Assembly (NCBI RefSeq): GCF_008935075.1
Contig: NZ_CP044545.1
Span: 1,701,501-1,765,500 of the forward strand
Length of the DNA: 64,000 bases
DNA from: Pradoshia sp. D12
Lineage (GTDB): Bacteria; Bacillota; Bacilli; Bacillales; Pradoshiaceae
Reading direction: 5' to 3'
Below are positions 44,679 to 53,627 of this stretch, piece after piece. Positions within the stretch are counted from its first letter, which is position 1, and the number at the start of each line of letters is the position of its first letter. Position numbers and translations under genes: made by a program. The notes below the pieces were generated by a model. It saw only the letters and a list, made by a program, of their open reading frames with translations. It was not told the DNA's origin and made no database searches.

Positions 44679-45485
44679 ATGGTTACGCTCTTGAAGGAAA
44701 TTCAATCGAAATATTCTTCATTCTCCGATAAAGAAAAAGGCTTAGCTGATTATTTGCTTTCTTCGCCATCAGAAGCTTCTAAGTGCACGATCAAAGAAAT
44801 AGCAGAAAAAACGAATGTATCCGTTGCAACGATTACCCGATTCTGTAGAAAAGTATCCTGTAAAAATTTCGTGGAATTAAAAATGAACCTGGCGAGAGAA
44901 ACGCACCATGAAGAAGCGGAGGATATGGATTCCAAAATCAGAAGTCAGTATATGGATGTAATCCGCGATATACAAGGATTAAACAGTCGGAAATCGATAA
45001 TGAAAGCACTCAAATTAGTTACAAATGCTAAGCGGATTTTTATCTATGGTTTAGGAAGTTCGGGACTTGCCGCACAGGAATTAAATTACCGATTGAGTAG
45101 GATGGGTTTTGCCAGTGAAGCTGTAACCGATCCACATTTAATGATTATTAGAAGTACCTTATTAAAAAAAGGGGATTTATTATTAGCTATTTCACGTTCT
45201 GGGCAAACCCGGGAGTTAATTTCATCAGTTAATGAAGCGAAGAAAAAAGATGTTAAATTAATCTCTTTAACGGCTTATGACCATACATATCTAACAAAAT
45301 TATCGGATGAAGTGCTATGGACCGTCCATCCCGTTCGCAATGCCTACTTATCAACCGGTCTTGATTTAAGCGCGCTTTACCTCATCGACTTAATTAGTAT
45401 GCATTTCTTGGAGGATCCAACTAGGAAAAAAATCTATCAAGAGACCATTTCCGCAGTATCGTCTCAAATCCATATTAATAGTTGA
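44679..45485 (+). CDS. RpiR/MurR family transcriptional regulator with SIS domain
   Basis: A 268-residue regulator. The N-terminal RpiR helix-turn-helix (SDKEKGLADYLLSSP...CTIKEIAEKTNVSVATITRFCRKVSCKNFVELK) is followed by a SIS sugar-phosphate-binding domain (IFIYGLGSSGLAAQELNYRLSRMG; LLLAISRSGQTRELISSV). It probably senses ManNAc-6-P or GlcNAc-6-P and controls the upstream PTS and nanE. AAGGAG before the ATG; 27 bp after nanE. Confidence 0.92.
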   Translation: MVTLLKEIQSKYSSFSDKEKGLADYLLSSPSEASKCTIKEIAEKTNVSVATITRFCRKVSCKNFVELKMNLARETHHEEAEDMDSKIRSQYMDVIRDIQGLNSRKSIMKALKLVTNAKRIFIYGLGSSGLAAQELNYRLSRMGFASEAVTDPHLMIIRSTLLKKGDLLLAISRSGQTRELISSVNEAKKKDVKLISLTAYDHTYLTKLSDEVLWTVHPVRNAYLSTGLDLSALYLIDLISMHFLEDPTRKKIYQETISAVSSQIHINS

Positions 45486-45500
45486 AAAAGAGAAGTTTAA

Positions 45501-45562
45501 AATACTCCGCCTGAGAGAGTTGATTTGTTTAAAATCTGCCTACCTTAGGAGGAGTATTTTTT
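45501..45562 (+). terminator. Terminator of the PTS/nanE/rpiR unit
   Basis: AATACTCC near 45501-45508 pairs with GGAGTATT before a run of Ts near 45551-45562, with inner CCT/AGG pairing. Confidence 0.75.
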
Positions 45563-45925
45563 TGTAAAAAGATATTCATATTATTGATCTGTCTTTTCAA
45601 AACGTTGAGTATGTACATATTTTAAGTACGGTCGTGATATCGAGATAATCTTTCATTTTCCTAAAAATATTGAAGATGCTAATTATAAATATTAGGATAC
45701 TCGTGCTTAGGTTTATATTGGTGAGTTCATTCAACAAATTATAAATTAAGAATACCATTGAAAGGTAATAGGTCATTCATTGGCATTCTAGAGTGTAATA
45801 ATTGAAGATAAAAAATACATATTATATTACCTCTGTATGATGAATATTAGAGAATGGTGGTAGAATACGTTACTTGGAAAACCGAGTATTTATCTAACAT
45901 TAAAATGTACATTAAGGTAAGGTTA
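45563..45925. other. Intergenic region with a faint coding remnant
   Basis: No intact gene. One plus-strand frame about 45625-45750 reads YGRDIEIIFHFPKNIEDANY with in-frame stops shortly after. It could be a very decayed gene but is too short to name. Confidence 0.3.
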
Positions 45926-46606
45926 TTACAACATATCAATAATATCAGGTTCGTCATCATTATATGATTTAGGCTCTTGAATAAACATCTTCTTGGCTAA
46001 GTTACCTATTGTATTGGTTGCAAAAGCATCTACAGTTCCTCCAATAATTCCACCTGCTACAGGAACCATTTTACTTAAATTAATGACTCCTTTTTCTCCA
46101 AACTTTGTTAGTAAACGAAATCCTACAGCATGATTAATTTTTTTAATAACCTCAAAAGGTATTTTTTTTATACCTGTTACTGCAAGCTTCCTACCAATTT
46201 GAATCCCTGTATTTTTAAGAATGTCTTTAGCTCCGTTTCCTGCTAAACATACATAAACAAAAGTTTTAACCTGATCATCTTTTAGATCATATCCCCCCAT
46301 ATGTGCAATAGCTGCTACCATTCTCATTTGTACGAATATAACACTAGTTATATTTGCAGGGACAGCAACTGGCAAAGTAATAAGTCCTCCTACTCCTGTT
46401 AAGAAGCCACTTGTGGCACTTTTAGTATTTTGCCAATTAATTAAACTTTGAACTTTTTGATCAAGTGTACCACTTTTTTGTAAATAACTTTCAGCTAACT
46501 CTATGGCTGTGTCCATTCCAGCTATTCCGCCATTAATTGCTTTATCATAAGACCAATCTAAGGCATTCATTATAGCATCGTGGGTTAATCTTTTTTTCTC
46601 GTCCAC
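45926..46606 (-). CDS. EcsC family protein
   Basis: A 226-residue protein of the EcsC family: an N-terminal helical region, a hydrophobic core (TSGFLTGVGGLITLPVAVPANITSVIFVQMRMVAAIAHMGGYD), CLAGNGAKDILKNTGI and a glycine-rich MVPVAGGIIGGTVDAFATNTIGNLAKK hairpin. EcsC-like proteins are membrane-associated and their function is not established. The start is a GTG at 46606 with AAGGTGA eight bases upstream. It is opposite to the sugar genes and separates the PTS unit from the ABC unit. Confidence 0.87.
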   Translation of the reverse strand: MDEKKRLTHDAIMNALDWSYDKAINGGIAGMDTAIELAESYLQKSGTLDQKVQSLINWQNTKSATSGFLTGVGGLITLPVAVPANITSVIFVQMRMVAAIAHMGGYDLKDDQVKTFVYVCLAGNGAKDILKNTGIQIGRKLAVTGIKKIPFEVIKKINHAVGFRLLTKFGEKGVINLSKMVPVAGGIIGGTVDAFATNTIGNLAKKMFIQEPKSYNDDEPDIIDML

Positions 46607-46750
46607 TATATATTCACCTTACCTCTCAGTATTATACTAATATTATAAGTTATTTATCTGACTGTGCTAATTGTTTAATTGATATTATTGTTATCAAAAC
46701 TAGTTTTTTCAGCAATTGCGGATAACCGGCCATATTTCTAATAGAATCCT

Positions 46751-46858
46751 TTAATAATTCTGTGGCTCAATACAATTTTCTTTACTATTGGAAGCGAATC
46801 TAATCTGTCCAGCTTTCATATTCGGGAATTTTGTAAAACCTACTAATAATTTCTTCAT
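46751..46858 (-). CDS. 35-residue peptide
   Basis: The minus strand codes MKKLLVGFTKFPNMKAGQIR and ends ENCIEPQNY. CGGAGGTATT lies eight bases before the ATG, which makes translation likely. It is amphipathic with a basic N-terminus. No family is recognised. Confidence 0.4.
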   Translation of the reverse strand: MKKLLVGFTKFPNMKAGQIRFASNSKENCIEPQNY

Positions 46859-47183
46859 TTAAATACCTCCGTTGATAAAAATAATTATATAAAAGTACGT
46901 CTCTATTTTTGTCTCTTCTTGTATGGGGTATATAAAGGTAAATTCGGTCGAGGATCTAGATAATCCATCTTTAACAACAGATTAGTACTGGAGATAATAC
47001 AGCACTCAGAAAAACGCTTTTTAAGAGTATATAGACCCTCGGCTGCATAAGATGTACAAGCCCTCTTCTGGTTTAGACAGAGAAGACCCTCCTTGTACTT
47101 AACCACAGCATCCCAAACACCTTTCCCAAGAATTTTAGATATTTTTATAGGTTTGTAGGATATTTCAATCAATAGGTAAGCGT
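46859..47183. other. Intergenic region upstream of the ABC sugar operon
   Basis: A minus-strand open frame (46903-47172) exists but has no ribosome binding site and runs into the operon's control region, so I leave it out. No other feature is seen. Confidence 0.4.
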
Positions 47184-47209
47184 TATAATGAATTTTGTAA
47201 GCGCTTTAA
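47184..47209 (+). promoter_or_regulatory. -10 box and near-consensus cre of the ABC sugar operon
   Basis: TATAAT (47184-47189) lacks a good -35, as expected for an activator-dependent promoter. TGTAAGCGCTTTAA (47196-47209) matches cre with one mismatch and lies just downstream, suggesting CcpA repression. Confidence 0.6.
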
Positions 47210-47235
47210 TTTATATGATAAAGGGGGAAAAGACG

Positions 47236-48519
47236 ATGAAGAAATTAGGTTTAGTCCTAATGGGGTTACTGACGGTGCTAGCTTTAGCTGCGTGTAGCGA
47301 TGATGATAAAAAAGCAGGTCAATCCACGAAGGACGGGGCAATTGAGCTTACACTTTGGACTGACTGGACCGAGGATCGGCCGGAAAATACACTTTACAAA
47401 GACATTATTTCTAAATTCAATAAAGAACACGATGATATTCAGGTTAAGGTAGAGGCCATACCACATGATCAATATGAAACAAAATTAAGAACGCAAGCCG
47501 CTGGAAATCAATTACCTGATATGATGCGTGTATGGCCTGGGGCGAGGACAGAGCCTCTAGCTGAAGGTGGAGCGATCCTTCCCTTAAACCCCATCATTGA
47601 GAACTGGGATGGGGTCATTCCTGATGCCATTCTACAAGACTATGCGTTAGATGATAATTATTACGCAATCCCTTCAAACATTAGTATTACAGGATTAATT
47701 TACTATCATAAGGACATTCTTCAAGATGTAGGTTTTGATGAGTTTCCTAAAACATATGCGGAATTTAAAAAACTTGTAAAAGCACTTAATGATAAAGAAA
47801 CGACTCCAATCTCTTTAGGTAACAAAGCAATCTGGCCATTGCAATCTGTTTATATCTCTACAATTGCTGATCGCTTTACTGGAAGTGATTTCTTAGAGAA
47901 TACATTAAACGGAGATGGCAGCTTCGAGGATCCTCAATTTATCAATGCATTATCTGTGATTGACGAATTAACAAAATTAAAGGCATTTAATGAGGATATG
48001 AATACTCTTGATGAAGCTCAATCACGAAATGAATTCATTAAAGGAACTGCAGCGCTCCACTTTGCTGGTTCATGGGCACTTGGGCCAATTTTAGACAGTG
48101 TAGAAAATATTGATAACATTGGTGTAGCTCCATTCCCTACGTTTGAAGGTGGTAAAGGGGATCCTGCCAAGATTGCTGGTGCTGCTGGCGGAGGGATTGC
48201 CGTTAACAGCAAGTTAAGTAAAGAAGAGCAAGAGGCTGCTTTCACATTCTTAAAATACTACTATGGTGATGAATTATACCAAGGATTAATCAAAGCGAAT
48301 ATTATCGTTCCAGCTAATGTTGAAATGGATGACAGCATTCCTCAAATATTCCAGGATGCTAATAGTTTTGCTCAAGGTGGATTAGTGCCTGTATATGATG
48401 CAACATTAACTCCTGAACTTACAGATATTATTAACAATGGCTTGCAATCTATTACATTAGGTGACAAAACACCTAAACAATTAGCGGAAGAGATGCAGAA
48501 AGAAAACAAAAGTAAATAA
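47236..48519 (+). CDS. ABC transporter sugar-binding lipoprotein
   Basis: A 427-residue extracellular solute-binding protein (family 1). It has a signal peptide with lipobox (TVLALAAC), so it is anchored by a lipid-modified cysteine. The domain has the usual ELTLWTDWTEDRPENTLYKDIISKFNKEHDDIQVKVEAIP, RTQAAGNQLPDMMRVWPG, LIYYHKDIL and FIKGTAALHFAGSWALG segments. ATG 47236 follows AAAGGGGG; the frame opens upstream without a site. First gene of the operon with two permeases, two-component system and GH1 enzyme; no ATPase gene is present, so a shared MsmX-type ATPase is expected. Confidence 0.94.
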   Translation: MKKLGLVLMGLLTVLALAACSDDDKKAGQSTKDGAIELTLWTDWTEDRPENTLYKDIISKFNKEHDDIQVKVEAIPHDQYETKLRTQAAGNQLPDMMRVWPGARTEPLAEGGAILPLNPIIENWDGVIPDAILQDYALDDNYYAIPSNISITGLIYYHKDILQDVGFDEFPKTYAEFKKLVKALNDKETTPISLGNKAIWPLQSVYISTIADRFTGSDFLENTLNGDGSFEDPQFINALSVIDELTKLKAFNEDMNTLDEAQSRNEFIKGTAALHFAGSWALGPILDSVENIDNIGVAPFPTFEGGKGDPAKIAGAAGGGIAVNSKLSKEEQEAAFTFLKYYYGDELYQGLIKANIIVPANVEMDDSIPQIFQDANSFAQGGLVPVYDATLTPELTDIINNGLQSITLGDKTPKQLAEEMQKENKSK

Positions 48520-48536
48520 TCGTCTATAAGTTTTTT

Positions 48537-48565
48537 CACAGGTTACTTCATGCAAGTAACCTGTG
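48537..48565 (+). promoter_or_regulatory. Intercistronic stem-loop
   Basis: A perfect 12-bp stem CACAGGTTACTT/AAGTAACCTGTG with a 5-nt loop sits between the binding-protein and first permease genes. No T-tract follows, so it probably protects the upstream message or lowers downstream expression rather than terminating. Confidence 0.75.
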
Positions 48566-48584
48566 AATGTTTAGGGGGGAGAAA

Positions 48585-49460
48585 ATGAAATTAACTAAGA
48601 AGACTAAAGGGGCGTTTATACTAGGTATATTGCCTGCTTTCTTACTATATATTGTTTTTGCCATTTATCCGATTCTCCAATCCTTCTATTATTCATTCAT
48701 GGATTGGAATGGATTCAATGAAATGACCTTTGTAGGATTAGATAACTTTAAAAAGCTATTTGCGGATTCGCTATTTTGGAACTCTGTTAAAAATAATATA
48801 TACGTAGTATTAGTCTCAGTGCTGGGTCAAGTTCCACTTGCTTTATTTTTTGCCCTTTTATTGAATCGTAAAATGAAGGGCGCAAAATTATTTAGAACAA
48901 TTGGGTTTCTGCCAGTTGTTTTATCAACCGTTGTAATATCATTAACTTGGAGTTTAATATTCAATTCTCGTAATGGATTAATTAATGAATTTCTACGATC
49001 AATTGGGTTAGATTCACTCGCACAAAATTGGCTAGGAGATACAAAGTGGGCAATGGCATCTGTCTTAGTAGTTGTTGTTTGGCAGTTTGTTGGTCTATAC
49101 TTAATTATTTTTCTGGCCGCATTACAAAATATACCTACTGAAGTATTAGAAGCCGCTAAAATGGATGGTGCATCGGAATGGGCAACAACCTGGAAGATTA
49201 CGATCCCAATGATTTGGGAGACCATTCTAGTTGCGATTACGCTTTGTATTGCAGGCAGTTTGAAAACATTTGATTTAATCTACGTCATGACACACGGCGG
49301 TCCAGCACATTCCACGGATGTTATGGCGCTCTATATGTTTAATGAAACATTTTCAAAATTACAGTATGGTTATGGTAGTGCAGTGTCCGTATTTATTTTC
49401 TTCTTTAGTCTGATCTTAATAGCAATTGTAAACAAAGTATTAGGAAAGAAAATGATTTAG
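48585..49460 (+). CDS. ABC sugar permease (MalF-like)
   Basis: A 291-residue inner-membrane permease with six helices. FILGILPAFLLYIVFAIYPILQSFYYSFMDWNG is the typical N-terminus, FVGLDNFKKLF follows, and the EAA loop (EAAKMDGASEWATTWKITIPMI) contacts the ATPase. ATG 48585 follows GGGGGGAG; a longer opening at 48567 includes that site. The second permease begins 13 bp later. Confidence 0.94.
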   Translation: MKLTKKTKGAFILGILPAFLLYIVFAIYPILQSFYYSFMDWNGFNEMTFVGLDNFKKLFADSLFWNSVKNNIYVVLVSVLGQVPLALFFALLLNRKMKGAKLFRTIGFLPVVLSTVVISLTWSLIFNSRNGLINEFLRSIGLDSLAQNWLGDTKWAMASVLVVVVWQFVGLYLIIFLAALQNIPTEVLEAAKMDGASEWATTWKITIPMIWETILVAITLCIAGSLKTFDLIYVMTHGGPAHSTDVMALYMFNETFSKLQYGYGSAVSVFIFFFSLILIAIVNKVLGKKMI

Positions 49461-49473
49461 GAGGTGGGTATAG

Positions 49474-50322
49474 ATGGCGAAAACAAATGAAATACCTAAG
49501 AAAAGAAGCTTCAAAAAAGTAAGCATCTATATAGCATTAATTATATTTGCAATCATTAATGCATATCCAATTATTTGGATGGCAATCAACTCCTTTAAAT
49601 CCGAGAAGGAGTTTGCAACAAACCAATTTGGGTTTCCAAAGAAATTTATAATAGAAAACTATACTGCCGCTTGGGATATTGCTAACTTAGGTGTCCTGTT
49701 TAAGAATAGTATTTTTATTACTGTAACAGCGACTGTATTAACCGTTTTTATCGGGGCGTTAGCATCTTATTTCTTATCTCGATTTGATTTCAAGATGAGC
49801 AAGTGGTTATATGGATTTTTCATCTTTGGATTATTAATACCGATTCATGCCACATTAGTACCTATGTTTATTCTAATGAAAAATTTAGGACTATTGAATA
49901 CACCCATCACCTTACTCTTTCCCTATATCGCTTTTCATTTACCCATTACGATCTTTATCCTCACCAGCTTTATGAAGGGCTTTCCTAAGGATATTGAAGA
50001 ATCTGCAATCATGGACGGGTGCGGAGTTTTTAGAATATTTTGGTCCATCATCCTGCCCATGTCACGTCCGGCAATCGCTACAACTGTCATTCTTAATTTC
50101 ATCTACAATTGGAATGAATTTTCATTTGCGCTAGTGTTAATTAATGACCCAGAGCTTCAAACATTGCCACTAGGTTTAGCAAACTTTGCAGGTCAATTTA
50201 CAACCGACTATGGTGCCCAAATGGCTGGTTTAACGATGTCTTTAATTCCAATTGTCATTTTCTACATGATTTTTGAAAAGAATATTGTTAAAGGTATGAC
50301 AGCTGGTGCGGTAAAAGGGTAA
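49474..50322 (+). CDS. ABC sugar permease (MalG-like)
   Basis: A 282-residue permease with six helices: the N-terminal YPIIWMAINSFKSEKEF signature, a GLLIPIHATLVPMFILMKNLGLLNT helix-loop and the EAA loop (EESAIMDGCGVFRIFWSIILPMSRPA). AGGAGGTGG precedes the ATG. Its stop directly abuts the next start (TAA-ATG), so the histidine kinase is likely translationally coupled. Confidence 0.95.
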   Translation: MAKTNEIPKKRSFKKVSIYIALIIFAIINAYPIIWMAINSFKSEKEFATNQFGFPKKFIIENYTAAWDIANLGVLFKNSIFITVTATVLTVFIGALASYFLSRFDFKMSKWLYGFFIFGLLIPIHATLVPMFILMKNLGLLNTPITLLFPYIAFHLPITIFILTSFMKGFPKDIEESAIMDGCGVFRIFWSIILPMSRPAIATTVILNFIYNWNEFSFALVLINDPELQTLPLGLANFAGQFTTDYGAQMAGLTMSLIPIVIFYMIFEKNIVKGMTAGAVKG

Positions 50323-52053
50323 ATGAATATGATTCGAAATTGGGGCCTAAAAAAGAAGTTTATGATTATATTCCTTGTATTCATCACACTACCAACAGTA
50401 TGCTACGGCATTCTCATTTACTACCAAACAACGGAAGTACTTAAAAGACAGCTGGAAGAGGATATCCTTGAAATACTAGAAAAAGATGAACAGAGCCTTT
50501 TGTCCATCATACGAGATGTTGAAAGTATGTCCTCCTATATGATTTACAGCGAGGACTTTCGAACATTTTTTAAAACTACACAAGAAACTCCCCTTGCGGA
50601 TAAAAGTAGTATGGACGGGATAAAAGGCTATTTTACTTTTCAATTGATGTCAAATGAGTATATATCCTCCATCTTATTAAAAGGAGGAAATGGTGAGGAG
50701 CTGGCATTTGGTGAACCTGTTTTTGGAAACGAGGATAAGTTAGATCAGGCTGCCATAGACGGAAAAGGATCTCCCATTTGGAGCGATACCTATGGGGTTA
50801 CAAGTGGGTGGGATGGGAAAAAATATGTTATTAGCCTCTCTAGAGTCATTAACGATTTAAATAAGATTAATCAACCAATTGGCATCGTAAGAATCCGTCT
50901 TGATCAGGAAAAAATTAAGAGAAATTTAGAAGTAAAACAAGGTAATTACCTGGTCATGTCAAAGTCCGGTGAAGTTATTCTTCATTCAAATCAAGAGCTA
51001 ATAGGAAAAAAATACAATGATCCTGCCTTTATCGATTGGGTCAATCATAGTGAGAACCTAGCCTATGATTTTACAAAAAACAACCATAACTATAAAGCTG
51101 TTAAAAAAAAGCTGAGTGGGACAAATTGGACATCTATCGTGATTGTAAATGAGGAGCACTTGGTCAAGGAACTGTATACCGTTCGAAATTCGATTCGTAA
51201 TATGATTTTTCTTCTTCTCATATGTGGAATCATCGCTTTTTATGGATTCTATCGCTCTAATATAAAAAGAGTAATTGAATTAACTGGCCAAACACACCAG
51301 CTTGAGAAAGGGGACTTCTCGGCGAATGTGGGCGTTTCAACAAATGATGAAATTGGTCAACTAGGGAAACAGTTTAATAAAATGGTCAAAACAATTCAAA
51401 GACATATTGATACAGAATACAAACTGACTATTAAACAAAAGGAATCTGAATTAAAGGCGCTTCAGAATCAAATTGATCCACATTTTCTATACAATACATT
51501 AGACATGATTCGATGGACGGCACGCCTTGAAAATGCAATGGAAACAGGTCAGCAAATCGAACAGCTTTCAAAAGTATTCCGAATGAATTTAAATAATGGG
51601 AAAATGTGGGTTACAATAGAGGAGGAAATAGCTTATATTGAATCCTATTTAGAATTACAGAAAAGCCGCTTAGGAGAACGTTTATCTTTTTACATTTTTA
51701 TTGATGAACAAATCAAACGCTCCTACATCATGAAACAATTAATGCAGCCACTAGTTGAAAATTGCATCCAGCACGGTTTTAAAGAATTACCCAGACAAGG
51801 AATCATTACTATTCGCTGTTATCAGGTGGAAAATCAGTTATGGATCGATGTGATTGATAATGGTTGGGGGTTCGAAGAATGTAAGCAAGATACTGGTTAT
51901 GCAATGAAAAACCTAAAGGAACGTTTAGAGATTGCGTTTGGAGAACCATATGGTTTGCTGGTGTTAAAAGTTGAATCTGGAGCATTGGTAAGGCTAATCC
52001 TGCCAATACTTTGGCAGCCCATAAACATGGAGAAATCAGGTGAACACTCGTGA
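50323..52053 (+). CDS. YesM-type sensor histidine kinase
   Basis: A 576-residue membrane kinase. N-terminal helix (about 14-30), extracellular sensor of about 250 residues, a second helix (about 288-310), HAMP (LTGQTHQLEKGDFSANVG...NDEIGQLGKQFNKM), the phospho-acceptor LQNQIDPHFLYNTLDMIRW and an ATPase domain (PLVENCIQHGF; DNGWGF). Such kinases sit with sugar ABC operons and sense the external sugar, sometimes through the binding protein. An internal ATG at 50329 is an alternative start. The response regulator overlaps by 4 bp. Confidence 0.92.
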   Translation: MNMIRNWGLKKKFMIIFLVFITLPTVCYGILIYYQTTEVLKRQLEEDILEILEKDEQSLLSIIRDVESMSSYMIYSEDFRTFFKTTQETPLADKSSMDGIKGYFTFQLMSNEYISSILLKGGNGEELAFGEPVFGNEDKLDQAAIDGKGSPIWSDTYGVTSGWDGKKYVISLSRVINDLNKINQPIGIVRIRLDQEKIKRNLEVKQGNYLVMSKSGEVILHSNQELIGKKYNDPAFIDWVNHSENLAYDFTKNNHNYKAVKKKLSGTNWTSIVIVNEEHLVKELYTVRNSIRNMIFLLLICGIIAFYGFYRSNIKRVIELTGQTHQLEKGDFSANVGVSTNDEIGQLGKQFNKMVKTIQRHIDTEYKLTIKQKESELKALQNQIDPHFLYNTLDMIRWTARLENAMETGQQIEQLSKVFRMNLNNGKMWVTIEEEIAYIESYLELQKSRLGERLSFYIFIDEQIKRSYIMKQLMQPLVENCIQHGFKELPRQGIITIRCYQVENQLWIDVIDNGWGFEECKQDTGYAMKNLKERLEIAFGEPYGLLVLKVESGALVRLILPILWQPINMEKSGEHS

Positions 52054-53624
52054 CTTTTAAAATGTTAATAGTGGATGATGAACCTATTATTTCCCGTGGT
52101 CTGCGTTTAACGATTCCCTGGGAGACCATCGACGTCGAAGTAGTAGACACAGCACATGATGGAGAGGATGCCATCGAGAAGGTCAAACAATATGGCGATA
52201 TTGAACTTGTTATTACAGATATAAGGATGCCAAAAATGGATGGATTGCAGCTGGCACGTTTTCTGTATGCCAACTACCCTCATATTCGGACGATTATTCT
52301 GAGTGGATTTGAAGAATTTGAATATGCCCAGCAAGCTATCAAATTGGGTGTAGATAATTATTTTCTAAAACCGGTTGATATTAATGAGCTCATGGAAAAT
52401 GTTAAAGAGATAACCAACGAAATGAAACAAAAGCGGCAGCAAAAAAAAGAACGGGATAAAATAGGATTGAGAAATGCAATCCTCCAACAAGTAACAAATT
52501 TACAGAGGTCTTCAACTAATAAATCATACCATCACAACGGCTTCATAATTTATCCATTTATTAGTATGCATCAAAATTATAAACGAAAAATAACTAGTTT
52601 TTCAGAAGGGGATTATGAAGAGTTTTTAAGAGGATGGGAGAAAACCATTGAGAAGAAACTACAAGAATATGGACTTGCCTCTTATTCATTCTTTACAGAA
52701 AAAAATATACTAGTTACCTGTGTTCATAGTGATGATGGTCGGAAAGTGACGTCGGATATCCGGCAAAACTTGATTCGAAATGATCGATTCAACCTTCAAT
52801 TTGTTTGGAGCGAAGAGTGGATTCCTGTTGAAAATCTCAAGGTCGTACTAACAGAACTACTAAATCAAGGAAGGTATTTAGCTTTCACGGAATGTACCAG
52901 CCTTGTAGTTTCAGATCAATTGAGACGGGATACCCTTCAATCGTACCCAACTAAACTTGAAGAGCAATTAATAGAAGCTATTATTCAAATGAAAGATTTA
53001 GACCTACATACTTTTACGAATGAATTATTCGGATACTTTACCATACATGAATTTTTCCTGGATGAAGCTGTTCAGGTATGCAGAGAGATACTTAATAAAA
53101 TTTTGGATCACTATAAGTCTCTGAGTGGGAAAAAGGTAAGGAAATGGGATCTTTATTACAGCGAGAGCCTAAATGTTCATGAATATAACTCATACGAATT
53201 GTTGAAAGAACTTTTTTATCTGGACCTTTCCTCCATCTGTAAATACCAATCTGAGCTGAAGAATTTTGACAAACAAGATTTGTTAATCAATCACGCGAAG
53301 GAATACATACATGAATACTACAGAACGAATATTAGAGTTCATGAAGTAGCGGAGGTCCTTAATATAACCCCAAATTACTTTAGCTCTCTATTCAAGCATA
53401 AAACAAGCGTTAATTTCAATGAATACGTTAACCAATTAAGAGTGGATGAAGCAAAGATCTTACTTGCAGAGACTCCTTTTAAGGTAAACGAAATATCCGA
53501 ACAAGTAGGGTTTCAGGAATATAAGTATTTCGTTGGAGTGTTTAAAAAAATGACTGGAATGACTGCGACGGACTATCGAAAATTCAGAAATCTGCAAGAT
53601 AGAAAAACTGGGGAGAGATTATAA
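52050..53624 (+). CDS. YesN-type response regulator with AraC DNA-binding domain
   Basis: A 524-residue regulator. Receiver domain with DDEP (9-12), D57 in VITDIRMPKMDG and K in FLKPVD, a large middle region, and a C-terminal AraC domain (INHAKEYIHEYYRTNIRVHEVAEVLNITPNYFSSLFKHKTSVNFNEYVNQLRVDEAKILL...VGFQEYKYFVGVFKKMTGMTATDYR). It starts at GTG 52050, overlapping the kinase stop. It should activate the promoter before the binding-protein gene. Confidence 0.93.
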   Translation: MTFKMLIVDDEPIISRGLRLTIPWETIDVEVVDTAHDGEDAIEKVKQYGDIELVITDIRMPKMDGLQLARFLYANYPHIRTIILSGFEEFEYAQQAIKLGVDNYFLKPVDINELMENVKEITNEMKQKRQQKKERDKIGLRNAILQQVTNLQRSSTNKSYHHNGFIIYPFISMHQNYKRKITSFSEGDYEEFLRGWEKTIEKKLQEYGLASYSFFTEKNILVTCVHSDDGRKVTSDIRQNLIRNDRFNLQFVWSEEWIPVENLKVVLTELLNQGRYLAFTECTSLVVSDQLRRDTLQSYPTKLEEQLIEAIIQMKDLDLHTFTNELFGYFTIHEFFLDEAVQVCREILNKILDHYKSLSGKKVRKWDLYYSESLNVHEYNSYELLKELFYLDLSSICKYQSELKNFDKQDLLINHAKEYIHEYYRTNIRVHEVAEVLNITPNYFSSLFKHKTSVNFNEYVNQLRVDEAKILLAETPFKVNEISEQVGFQEYKYFVGVFKKMTGMTATDYRKFRNLQDRKTGERL

Positions 53625-53627
53625 TAG

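Noticed and set aside
46903-47172. Minus-strand 89-codon open frame upstream of the ABC operon
   Set aside because: TTG start without a ribosome binding site, atypical composition and it runs into the promoter/cre region of the divergent operon.
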